Source of the DNA: Cladopsammia gracilis
Taxonomy: Eukaryota > Cnidaria > Anthozoa > Scleractinia > Dendrophylliidae
NCBI GenBank assembly: GCA_022457155.1
Contig: JAJGOT010000002.1
Span: forward strand, 706,001-770,000
Direction: 5' to 3'
Length of the DNA stretch: 64,000 nt
The notes under the pieces: model-generated
What the model was told of the DNA's origin: nothing
The model's input: only the letters and a program-made list of their open reading frames with translations
The model's database searches: none
Made by a program: the position numbers and the translations under genes
Part shown: piece after piece, positions 22,107 to 33,403 of the stretch
How the letters are laid out: each line of letters opens with the position of its first letter
Numbering within the stretch: position 1 is the first letter of the stretch

Positions 22107-23326
22107 CTCTGATTGTAACTCTCTCAAGCGAAATTTGTTGACAAAGTAGCTTCTTTATTTTAAATCACTTTTGGTAAGTGAAGTTGTACAAAGCAACCAA
22201 ATTTCATAGCCACTGTGTCAACAACATGCTGGCTGTTTGATTTGATTTCTGTGTTACAACAGGAACTATCCACAGCGCTGATCGGAAATCAAATTCCAGT
22301 TTGGCAAAAATTCGAGCAAAAGTATTCATCTGTACTTAATATTATCCACTAAAATTGAGACTGTGATTTCAGATTCAACGAGAAATTTTCTCATAGATTC
22401 AATCAATGACTGCAATGTTTTTTTTTATGTCAATCAGGTTTTCAAACCAAAGAACAACTGAAGTATGTGCGTCTCTTTAACTACTACAGTTCTACATGTT
22501 TTACAAACAAAACCCCACTCTTTGCTAAGAAACATGTCATTGCCATAAAAATTCTAAGATAACAATCTGATGAAAACAGTGATGACACATGCACATGCAA
22601 TGAAAAGTTCCCTGACTAGTACAAAGACATATCGACGGATGAAAATTTAGATCCCAAGCGTGAACGGCATCAACTCTCTGTCTTATTTTGCAAAACAACT
22701 CCTCTACACGGCATACCAGATATTTTGAAATCAACTCTTTCCTTTTTCTGCTGTACTATGAAAGAAGATGGATTGAAGTGAAAACAGGACAATGTACATC
22801 GTGTCATGCAACCAATAAGGGGAGAATGGGGAGAGTGTGAGAAAACACTGCCGCATGGCGGGAAAAAACTAACTCTTTTATTTAGAAAGTGGGAACCTCA
22901 AAATCATTTTCATGGCTCATCTGTGTTCTTGTTTAAACAACAGTTTCCCAAAAATCGTGGCGTAGGGGATATGAAAACGGCCATATGACAGTGATAATGG
23001 AGCAGGGGTGGTGGTGGGCGAGCATCTCGAAAAACAACGTATATTCGCAGAAAAGAGAGCTATACTTTGGGAAAAAAGAGGGAGAAAACATACAAAATTT
23101 AACTCTTCGTTCGTTTCCCCTCTTTTGGCCACTTAATCTTTATAACTCGAGGCCGGAGTACTATTATCATTTTATGATTGTGCCTTTTTTCGAGACCCTA
23201 CTGGCCCCAGGTATCAGATGGTTCCTTTATGAAAACAAGATAACTGTTTTTTTTTTTTGTAAAACCACCGTAACAAATACAAGCACCCTATCCTATAAAA
23301 TAGCAAAATGGTTTGATAAAATATGA

Positions 23327-23379
23327 AGGCTGATTCACGGTACGAGAACTATATTTGTTTCCCTACCGTGAATCAGCCT
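23327..23379. repeat. 16-bp perfect inverted repeat
   Basis: AGGCTGATTCACGGTA at 23327-23342 mirrors TACCGTGAATCAGCCT at 23364-23379. Confidence 0.85.
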
Positions 23380-23479
23380 ATCAGCCTTGCTTTTTTATCA
23401 ATAGTAGTCCCTTTTAATATGGTCCATCCCTTAGCTAATGCCAATGCCCCATAATCTGCAATCAGACATTTTCCCCTCT

Positions 23480-24490
23480 CTCTCTTCTACTTGTGGGAAA
23501 TTGTTGATAAAGCAATTTCAGTATTGATAAGACACTTAATACTCACCAAACAGACCACTCTTGTTGAGATAAACAATAGAATTAAGAATTTTCCATATGG
23601 TTACATGGAGGAGAATGACAAACCCAATTTTATATGTGAATCAGATCTCCGCATTCTTCAAATCTTAACCAAGATGTTGCCAAATGACATCTACTGTTTT
23701 GCATTTTTCCTTTTATAGTTGGAGACAGTGTTAACCTTTCTGATGATTACTGGGAGCTGTATTCTCTGTTGAGTGTCATAACCGATATTTCTTTTGCTTT
23801 AATCATTAGCCTTGAAACTATTGCAAGACTCAAAGAAGCTGTTAGAGACTATTTAAAACTCTTCAAGGAGCTATTTCCAGACCAGCCGTTCACACCGAAA
23901 CAATGTTACTTGGTCCACTTCCCCAAAAGTTCTTCTCCTTATGGGCCCTCTAATTGATTTATGGGCCATGCAGTTTAAGGCAAAGCACCAAGATTTCAAA
24001 CAATTGAAGAAAATTATGAATTTTGAGAATTTGTCTATCATTATGTTGCCATCACCAAAAGCTTGCTGCCATCAGTCATAACTCAATCTTCAGGGAGAAA
24101 AGTGTGGACCTGTGCGGCACATTCAAGGAAAGGAGCTGTCCAGAACCAATTACAGAATTCGACACTTTCCATTGAAATAAATACCGTAAACAATGTTTAA
24201 AAAGCTTTTAAATGGATAACACTACATGGAACAAAGTATATTGAAGATAAATATAATTTAGTGGTAAAGTTTGATGATGAAGAGCACCCACTGTTTGGAA
24301 GACTGCCATATATGGGAACTTCATTCGTCACTTGTTATCTTTGACATAATATTTTTAGACAGTGAGATTTAATGACTCGCTTAAAGCTTACGAAGTGCGC
24401 CCTCAAGCATCTGGAATTGTTCCAGTAACACCAGATATGCTGATTACCTATACACCATTGCCTGTTTATTCCTATAATTGCAGTAGTTAT
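23480..24490 (+). pseudogene. Family C: C-terminal fragment
   Basis: Plus-strand reading gives LVEINNRIKNFPYGYMEEND (23550-23620), then in another frame GDSVNLSDDYWELYSLLSVI, FKELFPDQPFTPKQCYLVHF, a frameshift, then GPLIDLWAMQFKAKHQDFK (to about 23995). Further on come GTKYIEDKYNLVVKFDDEEH (about 24235) and, after an AG, TVRFNDSLKAYEVRPQASGI (about 24360-24420), ending near TPLPVYSYNCSSYIN. The TPK...LVH...GPL...W.M.F.AKH signature marks the C-terminal half of a repetitive animal family I cannot assign to a superfamily. Several frameshifts and stops make this copy non-functional. It ends where a LINE-like 3' tail begins. Confidence 0.6.
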
Positions 24491-24494
24491 ATCA

Positions 24495-24775
24495 ATCAAT
24501 CAATTCAATCAATTAACTTTATTTCAACACGGTAAAACGGTTCAGTAAAACTGTTTTTCAGACATGCCGTGCACTTAAATATCATCTAATCTAAGCTAAA
24601 ATAACAAACTGAAATGTGACATTTCAGATCTCAAAGCCTGAGTGATGAACAGGCACATCAGCTAAATCTAGCATCACTTTTAATGGATATACAAAAAAGC
24701 TTTGCTAATATAATTTGCTAATATAATTTGTTTTATTATTTGTAAATAAATTGTTGTTGTTGTTGTTGCTAATTA
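24495..24775 (+). mobile_element. LINE-type 3' tail with (GTT)n end
   Basis: The segment ends in TTTGTAAATAAATTGTTGTT followed by further GTT units (about 24745-24766). The same end occurs in inverted orientation at 57237-57300, so it is a dispersed 3' terminus. No reverse transcriptase remains here. ATCAATCAATCAATT at the left edge is a short simple repeat. Confidence 0.65.
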
Positions 24776-26256
24776 GGGCCCAGTTTTGTTAGTATTATTA
24801 TTAGTGCAGTGAAGAATGCAAAGGGATTACATTTCTGTGAGAATGTTAGGTTGACTTTTTCAAGATGTTCCGTTTTTTTGTCTTGTAAAAGGTGCTAAAA
24901 ACTATGTTTTTAGTTACATTTATAAAGTTGTATAAAGTTATAAAATTTTCTTGCTGTAATCACTGTAAGCAGACTGAAACTGCCTTAGAAATTTAAAGAA
25001 AATCACTACTTGCGTTAGTAGAGAATTGTCAGTAAGGTTTGTTTTTCCAGACAAAATTTATTTCTTTTGTTTAATGTGATAGTTCCATAATTGTGTATAT
25101 ATATTCATTGTAACAAGTGATTCTGTTGGAATAATTTCACTAGGAGGTTGAGTTACCTGAGTAAAATCAACAAGTATTCAAATTACAGCCAAATTCATTG
25201 TATCGCGATGCGCGAAATGCAAACTTCGAAAGTTTTCTTTTTTTTCTGTTCCATCAATCATCTCAGTGGGGGGGCAGGGTTATGTATTTGCTTGGGCAGT
25301 TTTAATTAGACTGAACATGAGATCGATTTATGAAAAATTAAACGAGCTTAATGCATGAAATACCTGTAAACTGTAAAGTACCTGCAATCGGCGTGATTAA
25401 AAGACCAGAACGGAATTATGATCAAATTTCTGTGCCCGATTCGAAAGAGTGTGCCGTACTTAAGACAAACTTATAGCTGAAAATTCTGTCAATGATTTCA
25501 TCTTAAAAATCATCTTCGAGATGATATCTTCCAAATATTTAGTTCATATTCAATCACATCGAATCTAATTGTTTTTGTATGTTTTATTTTTCGTCGTTAC
25601 TACATTCGTTTTCTACATACATACTGTCAGTTTACATTTGCATATTATTACCGTTGATGCATGACCGGTCAACCGTTACGAATAATGCTCCCTTGGAGTT
25701 GTAAACAACAGGAAAAGCTCAAACTTCTCAGCTCACCAGCGGAGTCGATTTTGCCAGCATCTATACGAAATTTTCCATGGTAGTTGAAGAAGGTTTTCTC
25801 CATCTCTAGTCGTTGAATGTTGGGATGTCATCACGTGGAAATTCTTCCTCTGCTGCCCTACGAATGCGAGTTCTCCTAATTAACAATAAAATTAAGACAG
25901 CTTGAAAACAGTAATCAATTTAGCAGTATTAATTTTGAAAGCAAGGAATTTCATTACACTGGAAGGAGCAAGAAGGAAAGAATCAACAACAACACCAAAT
26001 GTATTTTTCAAGTACCTACATATGCATACATGTAAAGGGACAAAACCCTGAATGTCTAAATGTCAAATATGGCTCAACAGCTGAAGGCTATGTTAAAGGA
26101 AATTTGACCCACCCTGCACCATTCTTGTTCAACTGAGGCACTGTATGTTCTACCTCAGAGAAAATATACCTACAATATTGTAGTGTATTGATTACTATCA
26201 TAACAAGGACACGTATCATTATTGCCTAATAGTCAGATAAGTAAAACTACTGCATG
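24776..26256. other. Stretch without a recognised gene
   Basis: No open frame over 60 codons lies here. It forms the sequence beyond the broken 3' end of the copia element. Confidence 0.6.
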
Positions 26257-28058
26257 CTACTGCAACTGAACAAAGTGCAGAGGACGACGCGCCCGCACAT
26301 ACTGCAGAACCCACTTGCTTCCAACAGCTTTCCGCCCCTTTGGCAGATCCACCAGCTCCCAAACATCATTCTCCCGGAGGGATTCAATTTCCTTCTCCAT
26401 TGCCTTCATCCATTTTGCTTGATCTGGGCTATTCAGCGCATCTTTAACGGTCTTTGGCTCAGTTAACTCGTCATTTGCGACACTTGCCCATTCTCCATAG
26501 TAATCAGGTGCTTTCTTCTCCCTGTTTGATCTTCGCACCACTGGTTCTGCTCCATCTTCAGATGTGCGCTCTTTATCAGCCACATGTTTCTCATCATCAT
26601 GAAAGTCCAATTCCACACATTGCTCACTACTTCTTTCTGTTGGGACACTTGGCTCCTTCTCAATCCCACGACTTGATTCATCAAACACGACATCCCGGCT
26701 ATGAATGACTCTTCGCTTTGGATCATACAGTCGGTAACCCTTCCTCTCAGTGCTGTAGCCTAGAAGTACGCACTTCCTGGATTTTGTATCCAGTTTCCGG
26801 CGCTCATCCTTGGCAACATGCGCATAAGCGGCACAGCCTAAAACTCGTAGGTGTCCCACATTTGGTTTCTGTCCCGTCCAGGCTTCTTCCCCTTGACTGC
26901 AGTTGTCGGACTTCGATTTCGTAAATACACAGCCGTTGACAGTGCTTCAGCCCAGAAACGATGTGGTAGCCTCGCATCAGCTAGCATGGATCGCACCGCT
27001 TCAACTAGTGTTCTATTCATCCTTTCGGCAACACCATTCTGCTGAGGAGTTTTGGGTACAGTCAGCTCATGTCGAACTCCTTCTTTCTTCAAGCACTTTT
27101 CAAAATCCGCTGAGACGTACTCGCCACCATTGTCTGTACACAGAGTTTTCAACTTTCTGCCTGTTGACCTTTCCACCTGAGCTTTCCACTCCAGGAAACA
27201 CGGGAAGGCTTCATCTTTGCGTTTCAGGATATATATCCACACGTAACGGGTATTGTCATCAATGAAGGTAAGAAAGTATTCTCCACCACTCAAGGACTTT
27301 GCGTTCATCTTACCGCATACATCACTATGCACCAACCCCAGTGGTTCACTGGATCGCTTGCCTCCGTCAACTGGGAACTTATTTCTGTGTTGTTTTCCTT
27401 CCACACATGGCTCGCAGAAAGAAGTTTCTCTTGACGCATTGTAATCAAAGTCGTCAACCAGTCTTTCCTTGGCCAACTTTTGCAGGTTTCGTACTCCAAG
27501 ATGGCCATATCGCCGATGCCAGGTATCTTCCTTTGTTTCTTCGGTCTTGTTTACAGCTGCATTAGCTTGTTTGTTATCAGCCTGACAGCTCAGGTGGTAC
27601 AAACTTCCCACCCTAGTAGCAACAGCTATCACCTTCATTTCTGAGTCCAATATTTCACACCCAGTCTCAGTGAACTTAATCACCTTTCCAGCTTTTGCCG
27701 CCTTTGACACGCTCAACAGGTTGTATGACAGATCAGGCACGTACAGAACTTCGTGTAGTTTACACCTACTAGCTTTACCGCCTACTGATGTCAATTCCAA
27801 CACGACAGTGCCACGCCCTGTTGCTTCTACTGCATATCCATCACCAAGCATGACCTCCAGTGGCTGCTCCAGACTATGAAACTCATCAAACAGCTTATCA
27901 TCACAACACATGTGACAGGTTGCTCCTGAATCTACGATCCATTCATTCAGGCGACCAGTGGAACTCGCCGACAACACGTGGTTAACCATCAAGCCAACAC
28001 AATCATCATCTGAACTGCTGCTGTCTCTTCGCCTCACTTCAGCCCTATTTGCTTTCAC
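26257..28058 (-). pseudogene. copia pol: protease, integrase, start of reverse transcriptase
   Basis: The first frame (26838-28058) reads WIVDSGATCHMC, the aspartic protease active site, at about residue 40. It is followed by WHRRYGHLGVRNLQKLAKER and CEPCVEGKQ (the HHCC zinc site of integrase), FIDDNTRYVW (first catalytic Asp), TLCTDNGGEYVS (second) and TPQQNGVAERMNRTL (catalytic Glu). A one-base frameshift near 26870 moves the reading to 26257-26859 with LRVLGCAAYAHVAKDERRKL, the variable linker, then KWMKAMEKEIESLRENDVWE and KAVGSKWVLQ, the start of reverse transcriptase. The last residues diverge from the family, marking the break. Confidence 0.93.
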
Positions 28059-28059
28059 T

Positions 28060-28794
28060 TTGGCACCCTTGCCTGCTTTTCATTTGTGCCCCCGTTTTGT
28101 TTTATCCACTCGTTGCAATTCCGCTCGATATGACCAAATTTCCCGCAGTGATGACACTTGGGTCCCTTTCCTTTTGATCTTTGCTTTCCAGTCATTGCTC
28201 CTTCTCTGCTTCTATCAGAGCCTACTCGTTCCTTCAGTTTTCTTCATGTAGCAAACGCTCAGTAACAACTTCCATCTTAGGCACACCCTCATTCGCTTCA
28301 AGAGCAGTGACCAACATATTATATGTTTCTGGTAAGCTGGCCAGTAAGTGCACAACACGGTCTTCAGAAATAGGATCCCCAATCTCTGACAACCCATCAA
28401 AAATCTCGGTCATAGCCTCAACATGTTCCTGTACAGAGTTGCCCTCCTTGAGCCTCAAAGAAAAGAGTTTACGCCGCAGTTGCAACTTGTTAGCCCAAGT
28501 TCTTCTCTGAAACTGGCTTTCTATCTTCTTCCATACGTCAGCAGGGTCTTCAGGCTCGCCAAGTAAATACAGCAGGGACGGTTGAACAGACAGCACAATC
28601 GTTGCCAACGCTTTGTCCTTTCGAGCAAGAAACTTCGGAAAGTCTTTGTCTTTTACATCAGGACACTGTTCAGTACGACTCACAATTCCCCATAAACCTT
28701 CCTTTAACAAAGCCATTCGACACTGAACCTTCCACGTTGGGTAATTCGACCCATTCAAAGGAACAACAGTTACGGTTCGCGATTCTGACGCCAT
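28060..28794 (-). pseudogene. copia gag (UBN2-type capsid and zinc knuckle)
   Basis: The minus-strand ATG at 28794 begins MASESRTVTVVPLNGSNYPT, followed by the copia-type capsid region with DVWKKIESQFQRRTWANKLQ and SEDRVVHLLASLPETYNMLV. The first frame ends at 28234. Shifting by one base continues with LKERVGS and the zinc knuckle CHHCGKFGHIERNC (about 28120-28165), which binds packaged RNA. A second shift near 28070 leads into pol. Two frameshifts near one another are more consistent with decay than with programmed shifting. Confidence 0.88.
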
Positions 28795-28911
28795 CTTGAA
28801 AATTCTCCAGGCCAGGCAGCACAGCAAAATGCAGAAATGGCGGGTTTTCACGTACAGCACACAATCGATCAGTTCTCTATTTCAGCTCGGCGACTAGCTC
28901 AGTGGCAACGT

Positions 28912-28926
28912 CCTGGGCCCATAACC
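28912..28926 (-). promoter_or_regulatory. Primer-binding site for half-tRNA initiator Met
   Basis: On the element's strand the LTR is followed by GGTTATGGGCCCAGG. This is complementary to the anticodon arm of eukaryotic initiator methionine tRNA (CTGGGCCCATAACC), not to its 3' CCA end. Drosophila copia primes from an internally cleaved tRNA in the same way. The placement is direct observation; the priming mode is by analogy. Confidence 0.8.
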
Positions 28927-29208
28927 TGTTAGAATTCGGGTTAATGAACGTACCAGAGCTCCACAAGTCTTTGAACACAACTTGAACTTTAATAACAACT
29001 GAATCTCAAGAGAACTCCGTTACAGATCGATCACTGACGAGAAGAGCGAAAACTGGTAAGATACAACTGCTTATGTAATACGAAAGCCTTACTAGAAAAA
29101 CCTGTTTGTCCAGTTCTAAACCTGTCATAGAAGGTTCTAGAAACATCTGCAATATGCTAATTAGGTACTTGAAATCAACAGTCATAGCAAAATGTAAAAC
29201 GAATAACA
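28927..29208 (-). repeat. copia 5' LTR
   Basis: The 282-bp segment starts TGTTATTCG and ends TTCTAACA on the coding strand, giving the canonical TG...CA ends within a 5-bp inverted TGTTA/TAACA. It is followed immediately by the primer-binding site. No second LTR is present in the window. Confidence 0.85.
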
Positions 29209-29211
29209 TGT

Positions 29212-29462
29212 CTATGTTCGCAATTCCCTCCAGAGTGCTTCTTCCTCAACAGCAGTGACATGTTTGCAAGCACCATCACTGCCTCCCTTGCACAGAGAGT
29301 AGGCTGCATGCACTTCAGCACTGGCTTTTAAAACGAAAAAAAAACGTTATAAGTTGGCTTACCATCTTCTGTCTTTGCCGGTTCAGCTGGCTTCACTTTG
29401 AACTGAAAGAAAAAAGTTCTTGTCTTCCAGTCGGCAGCACTGTAGATCTTCAATGTGCCCAT
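29212..29462 (-). pseudogene. SWIM-like zinc-finger exon pair, cut by copia
   Basis: The upstream exon (29462 down to 29363) reads MGTLKIYSAADWKTRT then FKVKPAEPAKTEDG and ends in a GTAAGC donor. The next exon (29328 down to 29212) follows an AG and reads KASAEVHAAYSLCKGGSDGA then CKHVTAVEEEALWREL. The CKGGSDGACKHV core resembles the SWIM zinc-binding motif found upstream of YqaJ nucleases in repetitive cnidarian genes, although one expected Cys is replaced. The exon runs straight into the copia LTR at 29208, so the gene was interrupted. A YqaJ fragment lies at 47.3 kb but in the wrong order to be this gene's continuation. Confidence 0.5.
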
Positions 29463-29769
29463 TTTTGGCTCTCGTTAAAAAAGTGACATCTACTAAACCT
29501 CGAATACACTGATTGTCAGAGTTTCTTAGGGATTTAAGGACGAAATCGATCAATTTAACTACAGTTGTTGAAACAAATTTTCCGCTTAAAGTATTAAGCT
29601 AAAGTTAGCCCTCTCTGCCAGGTCGCAATGGCCTCAGTAAGCTGATGTGCATGAAATATCTTTATCCACTAACCTTGTAGTTCCTGAACGCATGCATTAA
29701 ACTTTTCCTTTTCTCCAATGGTGTTAAGCCCAAGCATAGAATCATCACCAGGGTCTGAAATTAACATTA

Positions 29770-29809
29770 GCGACCTTAAGATACGAGGACGGGACGATCT
29801 AGGACGGGG
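29770..29809 (+). repeat. Harbinger left TIR
   Basis: Begins GCGACCTTAAGATACG and includes GATCTAGGACGG. It matches the reverse complement of 33404-33441 with a few substitutions. Confidence 0.88.
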
Positions 29810-29916
29810 AGAATGGCCGAGGAAACCTGGGGAGAGGTCCCCGTCGCAAGGCGGGAAAATAAATACTTAAGAAGCCGAGGACGGCGGTTTGGAAGCTTAT
29901 TTCGCTGATTGAAGTG

Positions 29917-31100
29917 ATGGCTTCATTTAGAGAAGTTCGGGACCTTCTCCTCGTTGGTTATGACGATGGTGATATATCAGAGGACGAATTTCTTCTTCTC
30001 TATGATTTAAATACGTCGAAAAATCCAGATTTTCCGTATGAATGCTATGAAAAGTTCGACTTAAACGAGATGGATGACAGCGAGTGCTTGGCGGAATTTC
30101 GTTTTCACAAGAGTGACATTCCCATACTTTTTGATGTCCTACAGCTTCCTCAGACTTTTAAATGTCAACAAGGTACAATATGCGATGGCATTGAAGGCCT
30201 TTGCATTGCACTAAGAAGAGTTGCGTATCCCTGTAGATACAGCGACATGATCCCGCGATTTGGTCGTCCAGTTCCTGAATTGAGTATGGTTTTCAATCTT
30301 GTGTTGGATACAATTTATATTCAGCACAATCACAGGATCACTCAGTGGAACAATACACTCCTGAATCCAGCACTTCTGGAAACGTACGCACAAGTAATAC
30401 ATCAGAAAGGAAGTCCATTATCTAATTGCTTTGGTTTCATAGACGGAACAGTCAGACCGATTTGTCGACCTGAAAACAATCAGAGGATTGTATACAATGG
30501 CCATAAACGAGTTCACGGACTCAAGTTCCAGTCTGTCGTATTACCCAGTGGCATGATAGCCAACATGTATGGCCCAGTAGGTTAGTTTTAACATGCAAAA
30601 TAAAAATTTTATTCTGTAAAATTGAAAAATAACTTTTCGTCAGTCCTTTGTTAGCTAAAATTTATTCCCTTGTTCTTTCTTTTTCAGAGGGCAGAAAACA
30701 TGATTCAGGGATGTTAGCGGGTTCTGGTCTTCTTCCGGATCTAGAACGACATGCCTTTTCAAGGACCCGGGAGCCAATGGCTGTTTATGGTGACCCCGCC
30801 TATCCACTGCGTGTCCACCTTCAGGTCCCTTACAGATGTGCGGGAATGACGCCGCAAATAGAAGAATATAACAAGGCAATGAGTGCCGTGCGCATCTCCG
30901 TAGAATGGCTTTTTGGCGACATTGTGAACTATTTTAAATTTCTCGATTTTAAGAAAAACTTAAAAATTTCTCTCAGTGCTATTGGCAAGATGTATATCGT
31001 GTGCGCTATTTTACGCAATGCCTTAACATGCATGTATGGCAACTCCACTTCACAGTTCTTTGCTCTTGACCCTCCCAGTTTACATGATTATTTTGCTTAA
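29917..31100 (+). CDS. Harbinger (HARBI1-like) DDE transposase, two exons
   Basis: The ATG at 29917 (MASFREVRDLL) opens a gene with one intron. Exon 1 ends at 30580, a GTTAGT donor starts at 30581, and a TTTTTCAG acceptor ends at 30687. Splicing joins GPV to EGRKHDSG in phase and gives 358 residues, normal for the family. The DDE_Tnp_4 fold carries the catalytic residues in GFIDGTVRPI (Asp about 175), VYGDPAYPL (Asp about 257) and ISVEWLFG (Glu about 294), with the typical YNGHKRVHGLKFQ between. No stops or frameshifts are seen, so the protein may still be functional. The transposase needs a Myb-like partner for nuclear import and TIR binding; that partner (32079-32752) is frameshifted here. 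A domesticated HARBI1 host gene is less likely because of the TIRs and partner. Confidence 0.93.
30581..30687 (+). other. Intron of the Harbinger transposase
   Basis: 107 bases from GTTAGT to a T-rich tract ending CAG. Removing it restores GPVEGRKHD. Confidence 0.9.
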
Positions 31101-31171
31101 ACAGTTGTCACTTTTTTATAGTTTTTGCCCAGGACTCCAAATTTCTTTAAGGGTGTGTACCACCTCCCCTC

Positions 31172-31247
31172 AACCTCCCCCCCCCCCCCCCACCCCCACC
31201 CCCACCCCCACCCCCACCCCCACCCCCACCCCCACCCCCACCCCCAC
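31172..31247. repeat. (CCCCCA)n microsatellite
   Basis: A poly-C run passes into about ten copies of CCCCCA about 70 bases downstream of the transposase stop. The complementary strand is strongly G-quadruplex-prone. Confidence 0.97.
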
Positions 31248-32078
31248 TGCCAAGCCCAAGTTTCAATATAATTGTGATTTCTGATGCAGTATATTATTTT
31301 GACCTATTTTGCTGTTATAGCTTTGGTAAATATTTCATAGAGCAGAGGTTTAAGAGCATGCATCCCTAAGGGGACAAAGGCTTCCAGTTGGTATCATCGT
31401 CTCACTCCCCCACCCCACCCATAATAGAGTAAGTTTTGAATGATCCTTCCTTTTCAGGCATTTTGTTTGCATAACCCAATCGAATTGTAATATCTCAACC
31501 ACCACCAACCCAAATCCCCCACCCCTTCCACATGTATTATGATCAAATATTTTTATTGAAACATGACTTGTGAACATCTGTCTTTCTTTTACAATGGGGG
31601 TACAGATCTTTCAAAATGTACAATGAAATGCAACACCAAGTATTTTGTAGAGTATAACGTTGTCAAAACTATGGTATAAAGTACCAACATTTAGGCAAAA
31701 CAAAAAATACAACTGTGGTTCCAGTTTCACTGAAAACAAAATAGTCTTCAGTTGGTAGGTCGGCCCCAGCTCCATTTCCAGGTCAAACTTCTGGTCAAAC
31801 TATTATGTAAGTTCATCAAACTTTTAACTTTTTCAGAAATAGTACCACAGTTTATTTTTTGTTTGGCCTCACCTGAACTTATAAATGTGAGAAAACTTAA
31901 GTTGTCGACTGAAACAAAGCCTTTTGTGGACAAAAATTGAACAATAACTTGCAGTCAATTAATTTCAAACAATAAAAACAATGAACAACAAGCTTGATAT
32001 AACTTTTTTTTCAGAAACCCAACAACTGCCAAATGGTACATATTTCTTTTGACTAAACATGGTGATTGTTATTAACTT

Positions 32079-32752
32079 TTAGTGCTTGTCAATAACCTTA
32101 GACACAAGAGCTAGCATTAAATCCATCTGCTTCTGTTGTTGTTGCTGTTGGTTCAACATCATTTTCATAAACCTTTCTTCTTTATTCGACTCCACCTCCA
32201 ACTGGACTCTCTTCATTTCCAGTTCCTCTTTATGCATTTCCCGAAGACGTTCATTCTTTTCTCTCAGATAAGCCACTGTTTCATTCCTACTTGCTCTTTT
32301 CTTCTTGGTTTTTCTGCCTCCACTTTCGTCGTCTTCCGCCTCCTTTTTTTGTCTGACCAAGACTTTCCATTGCTTTGTTTCTCATATCTGCTGCATTTTC
32401 TCTATCTTGTTTCTTCTGATCATTGACTTCTCTTTGCTCTGATTCAGCTGCATCCTCTCTTTCAATTAAATCCTCCAGTGCTTTTTCCACATTTGTCATA
32501 TCAGTTTCTATTCCGCTTGCTTTTTCTTCATTTTTATTTTTTTTTTCTCAGATCTCTGGAAAGATTGTTATAGCGGTCTCGTACTGCCCTCTTGTCAACT
32601 TTAAAATAGACTTCTTGGAGTTTGTTTAAGTTTTCAGCAACCTTTTCCCATTTTTTCCCCCGTGCAACTGTACTCCTCTTCGTACCAGCAAATACATTGA
32701 CAGCAAATATTTCCCGACATAGAAGTTCATCTTTTTCATCCGTCCAAACCAT
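32079..32752 (-). pseudogene. Harbinger Myb-like DNA-binding partner, two frameshifts
   Basis: The minus-strand ATG at 32752 reads MVWTDEKDELLCREIFAV, KWEKVAENLNKLQEVYFKV and RAVRDRYNNLSRDLRKKK, the Myb/SANT-like trihelix of Harbinger partner proteins. A slip in a run of nine A's (near 32545) is needed to continue with NEEKASGIETD and KALEDLIEREDAAESEQREV. A second slip in an A run (near 32350) leads to EAEDDESGGRKTKKKRASRN and then a coiled coil with LREKNERLREMHKEELEMKR and a Gln run, ending LALVSKVIDKH. Known partners bind TIRs and carry the transposase into the nucleus. Both breaks are in A homopolymers, so they could be real mutations or sequencing errors. Confidence 0.82.
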
Positions 32753-33403
32753 TTGCTTCCTGAAAATTATTTTAAAATCCCGATTGAATATTGAATCAAT
32801 AAATCAATCAATCATTGAATCAACAAGTAAGTTTAACATTAAAAATATTGGACTTTTAAAAATAAAATATGCACAATGAAAGCTCAATAGTTACGATCAC
32901 TGCTAGAAAATACGTTTGAAATTTATACGTTTGCAGCAAACGCAAGCACAATCACTGAATTGTACTTGCAACTTGTGTTATTCTTTCTTTGCCTGATAGA
33001 TAAAGTTGCTTAAAAGCGTCAATTCCTACGAGATTTCCTGAACAATACAGTACTTTCGAGGATTTCATATTGCCTTTCTTCGGAATTGCGGGAACGCTCG
33101 TGATTTTAAAAGCTCATTGTCTGAAACACAAACACACATTGAATATTTTCATATTTTTTCCGTGATTCATGGCATTCATGGACTAAAACCACGAAAAATA
33201 TCATCTTAATGAAAATTCTAGTCAGATTCTTGAAAAAAAGATGCAGATTTAACTTTTTTAAAGTCAAAAAAAGACAAATATACTCACGTCTTCGACAGGA
33301 CGGGGAAATCGCACAAATGGCGTCCTAGACGAGATCAGGACGGTGATGCGGTGTGCCCAAGTCACTAATGCGCATGCGCCCGTGTCAAATTACTTCCGGT
33401 TCG

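Larger units (their letters stand above)
21296..23479. other. Stretch without a recognised gene
   Basis: It holds open frames of up to 113 codons (for example 21618-21938 and 22985-23326) without recognisable domains, plus two small hairpins listed separately. Confidence 0.45.
26257..29208 (-). mobile_element. Ty1/copia retrotransposon, 3'-truncated
   Basis: It runs on the minus strand: 5' LTR (28927-29208), primer site (28912-28926), gag, then protease, integrase and the very start of the reverse transcriptase. Reading stops matching at about 26310, just after SLRENDVWELVDLP and KAVGSKWVLQ, so the polymerase palm, RNase H, polypurine tract and 3' LTR are gone. Frameshifts in gag and pol confirm it is dead. 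The 5' edge lies within the SWIM-like exon at 29212-29328. Confidence 0.93.

Noticed and set aside
28060..28240. Programmed frameshifting between copia gag and pol
   Set aside because: Two shifts occur, one before the zinc knuckle and one after, and a third lies in pol; copia-type elements usually use a single frame, so decay is simpler.
28884..28930. tRNA-Met gene
   Set aside because: It has an A-box-like stretch and a CCCATAACC anticodon arm but no recognisable B box or acceptor stem. Its position next to the LTR explains it as a primer-binding region.
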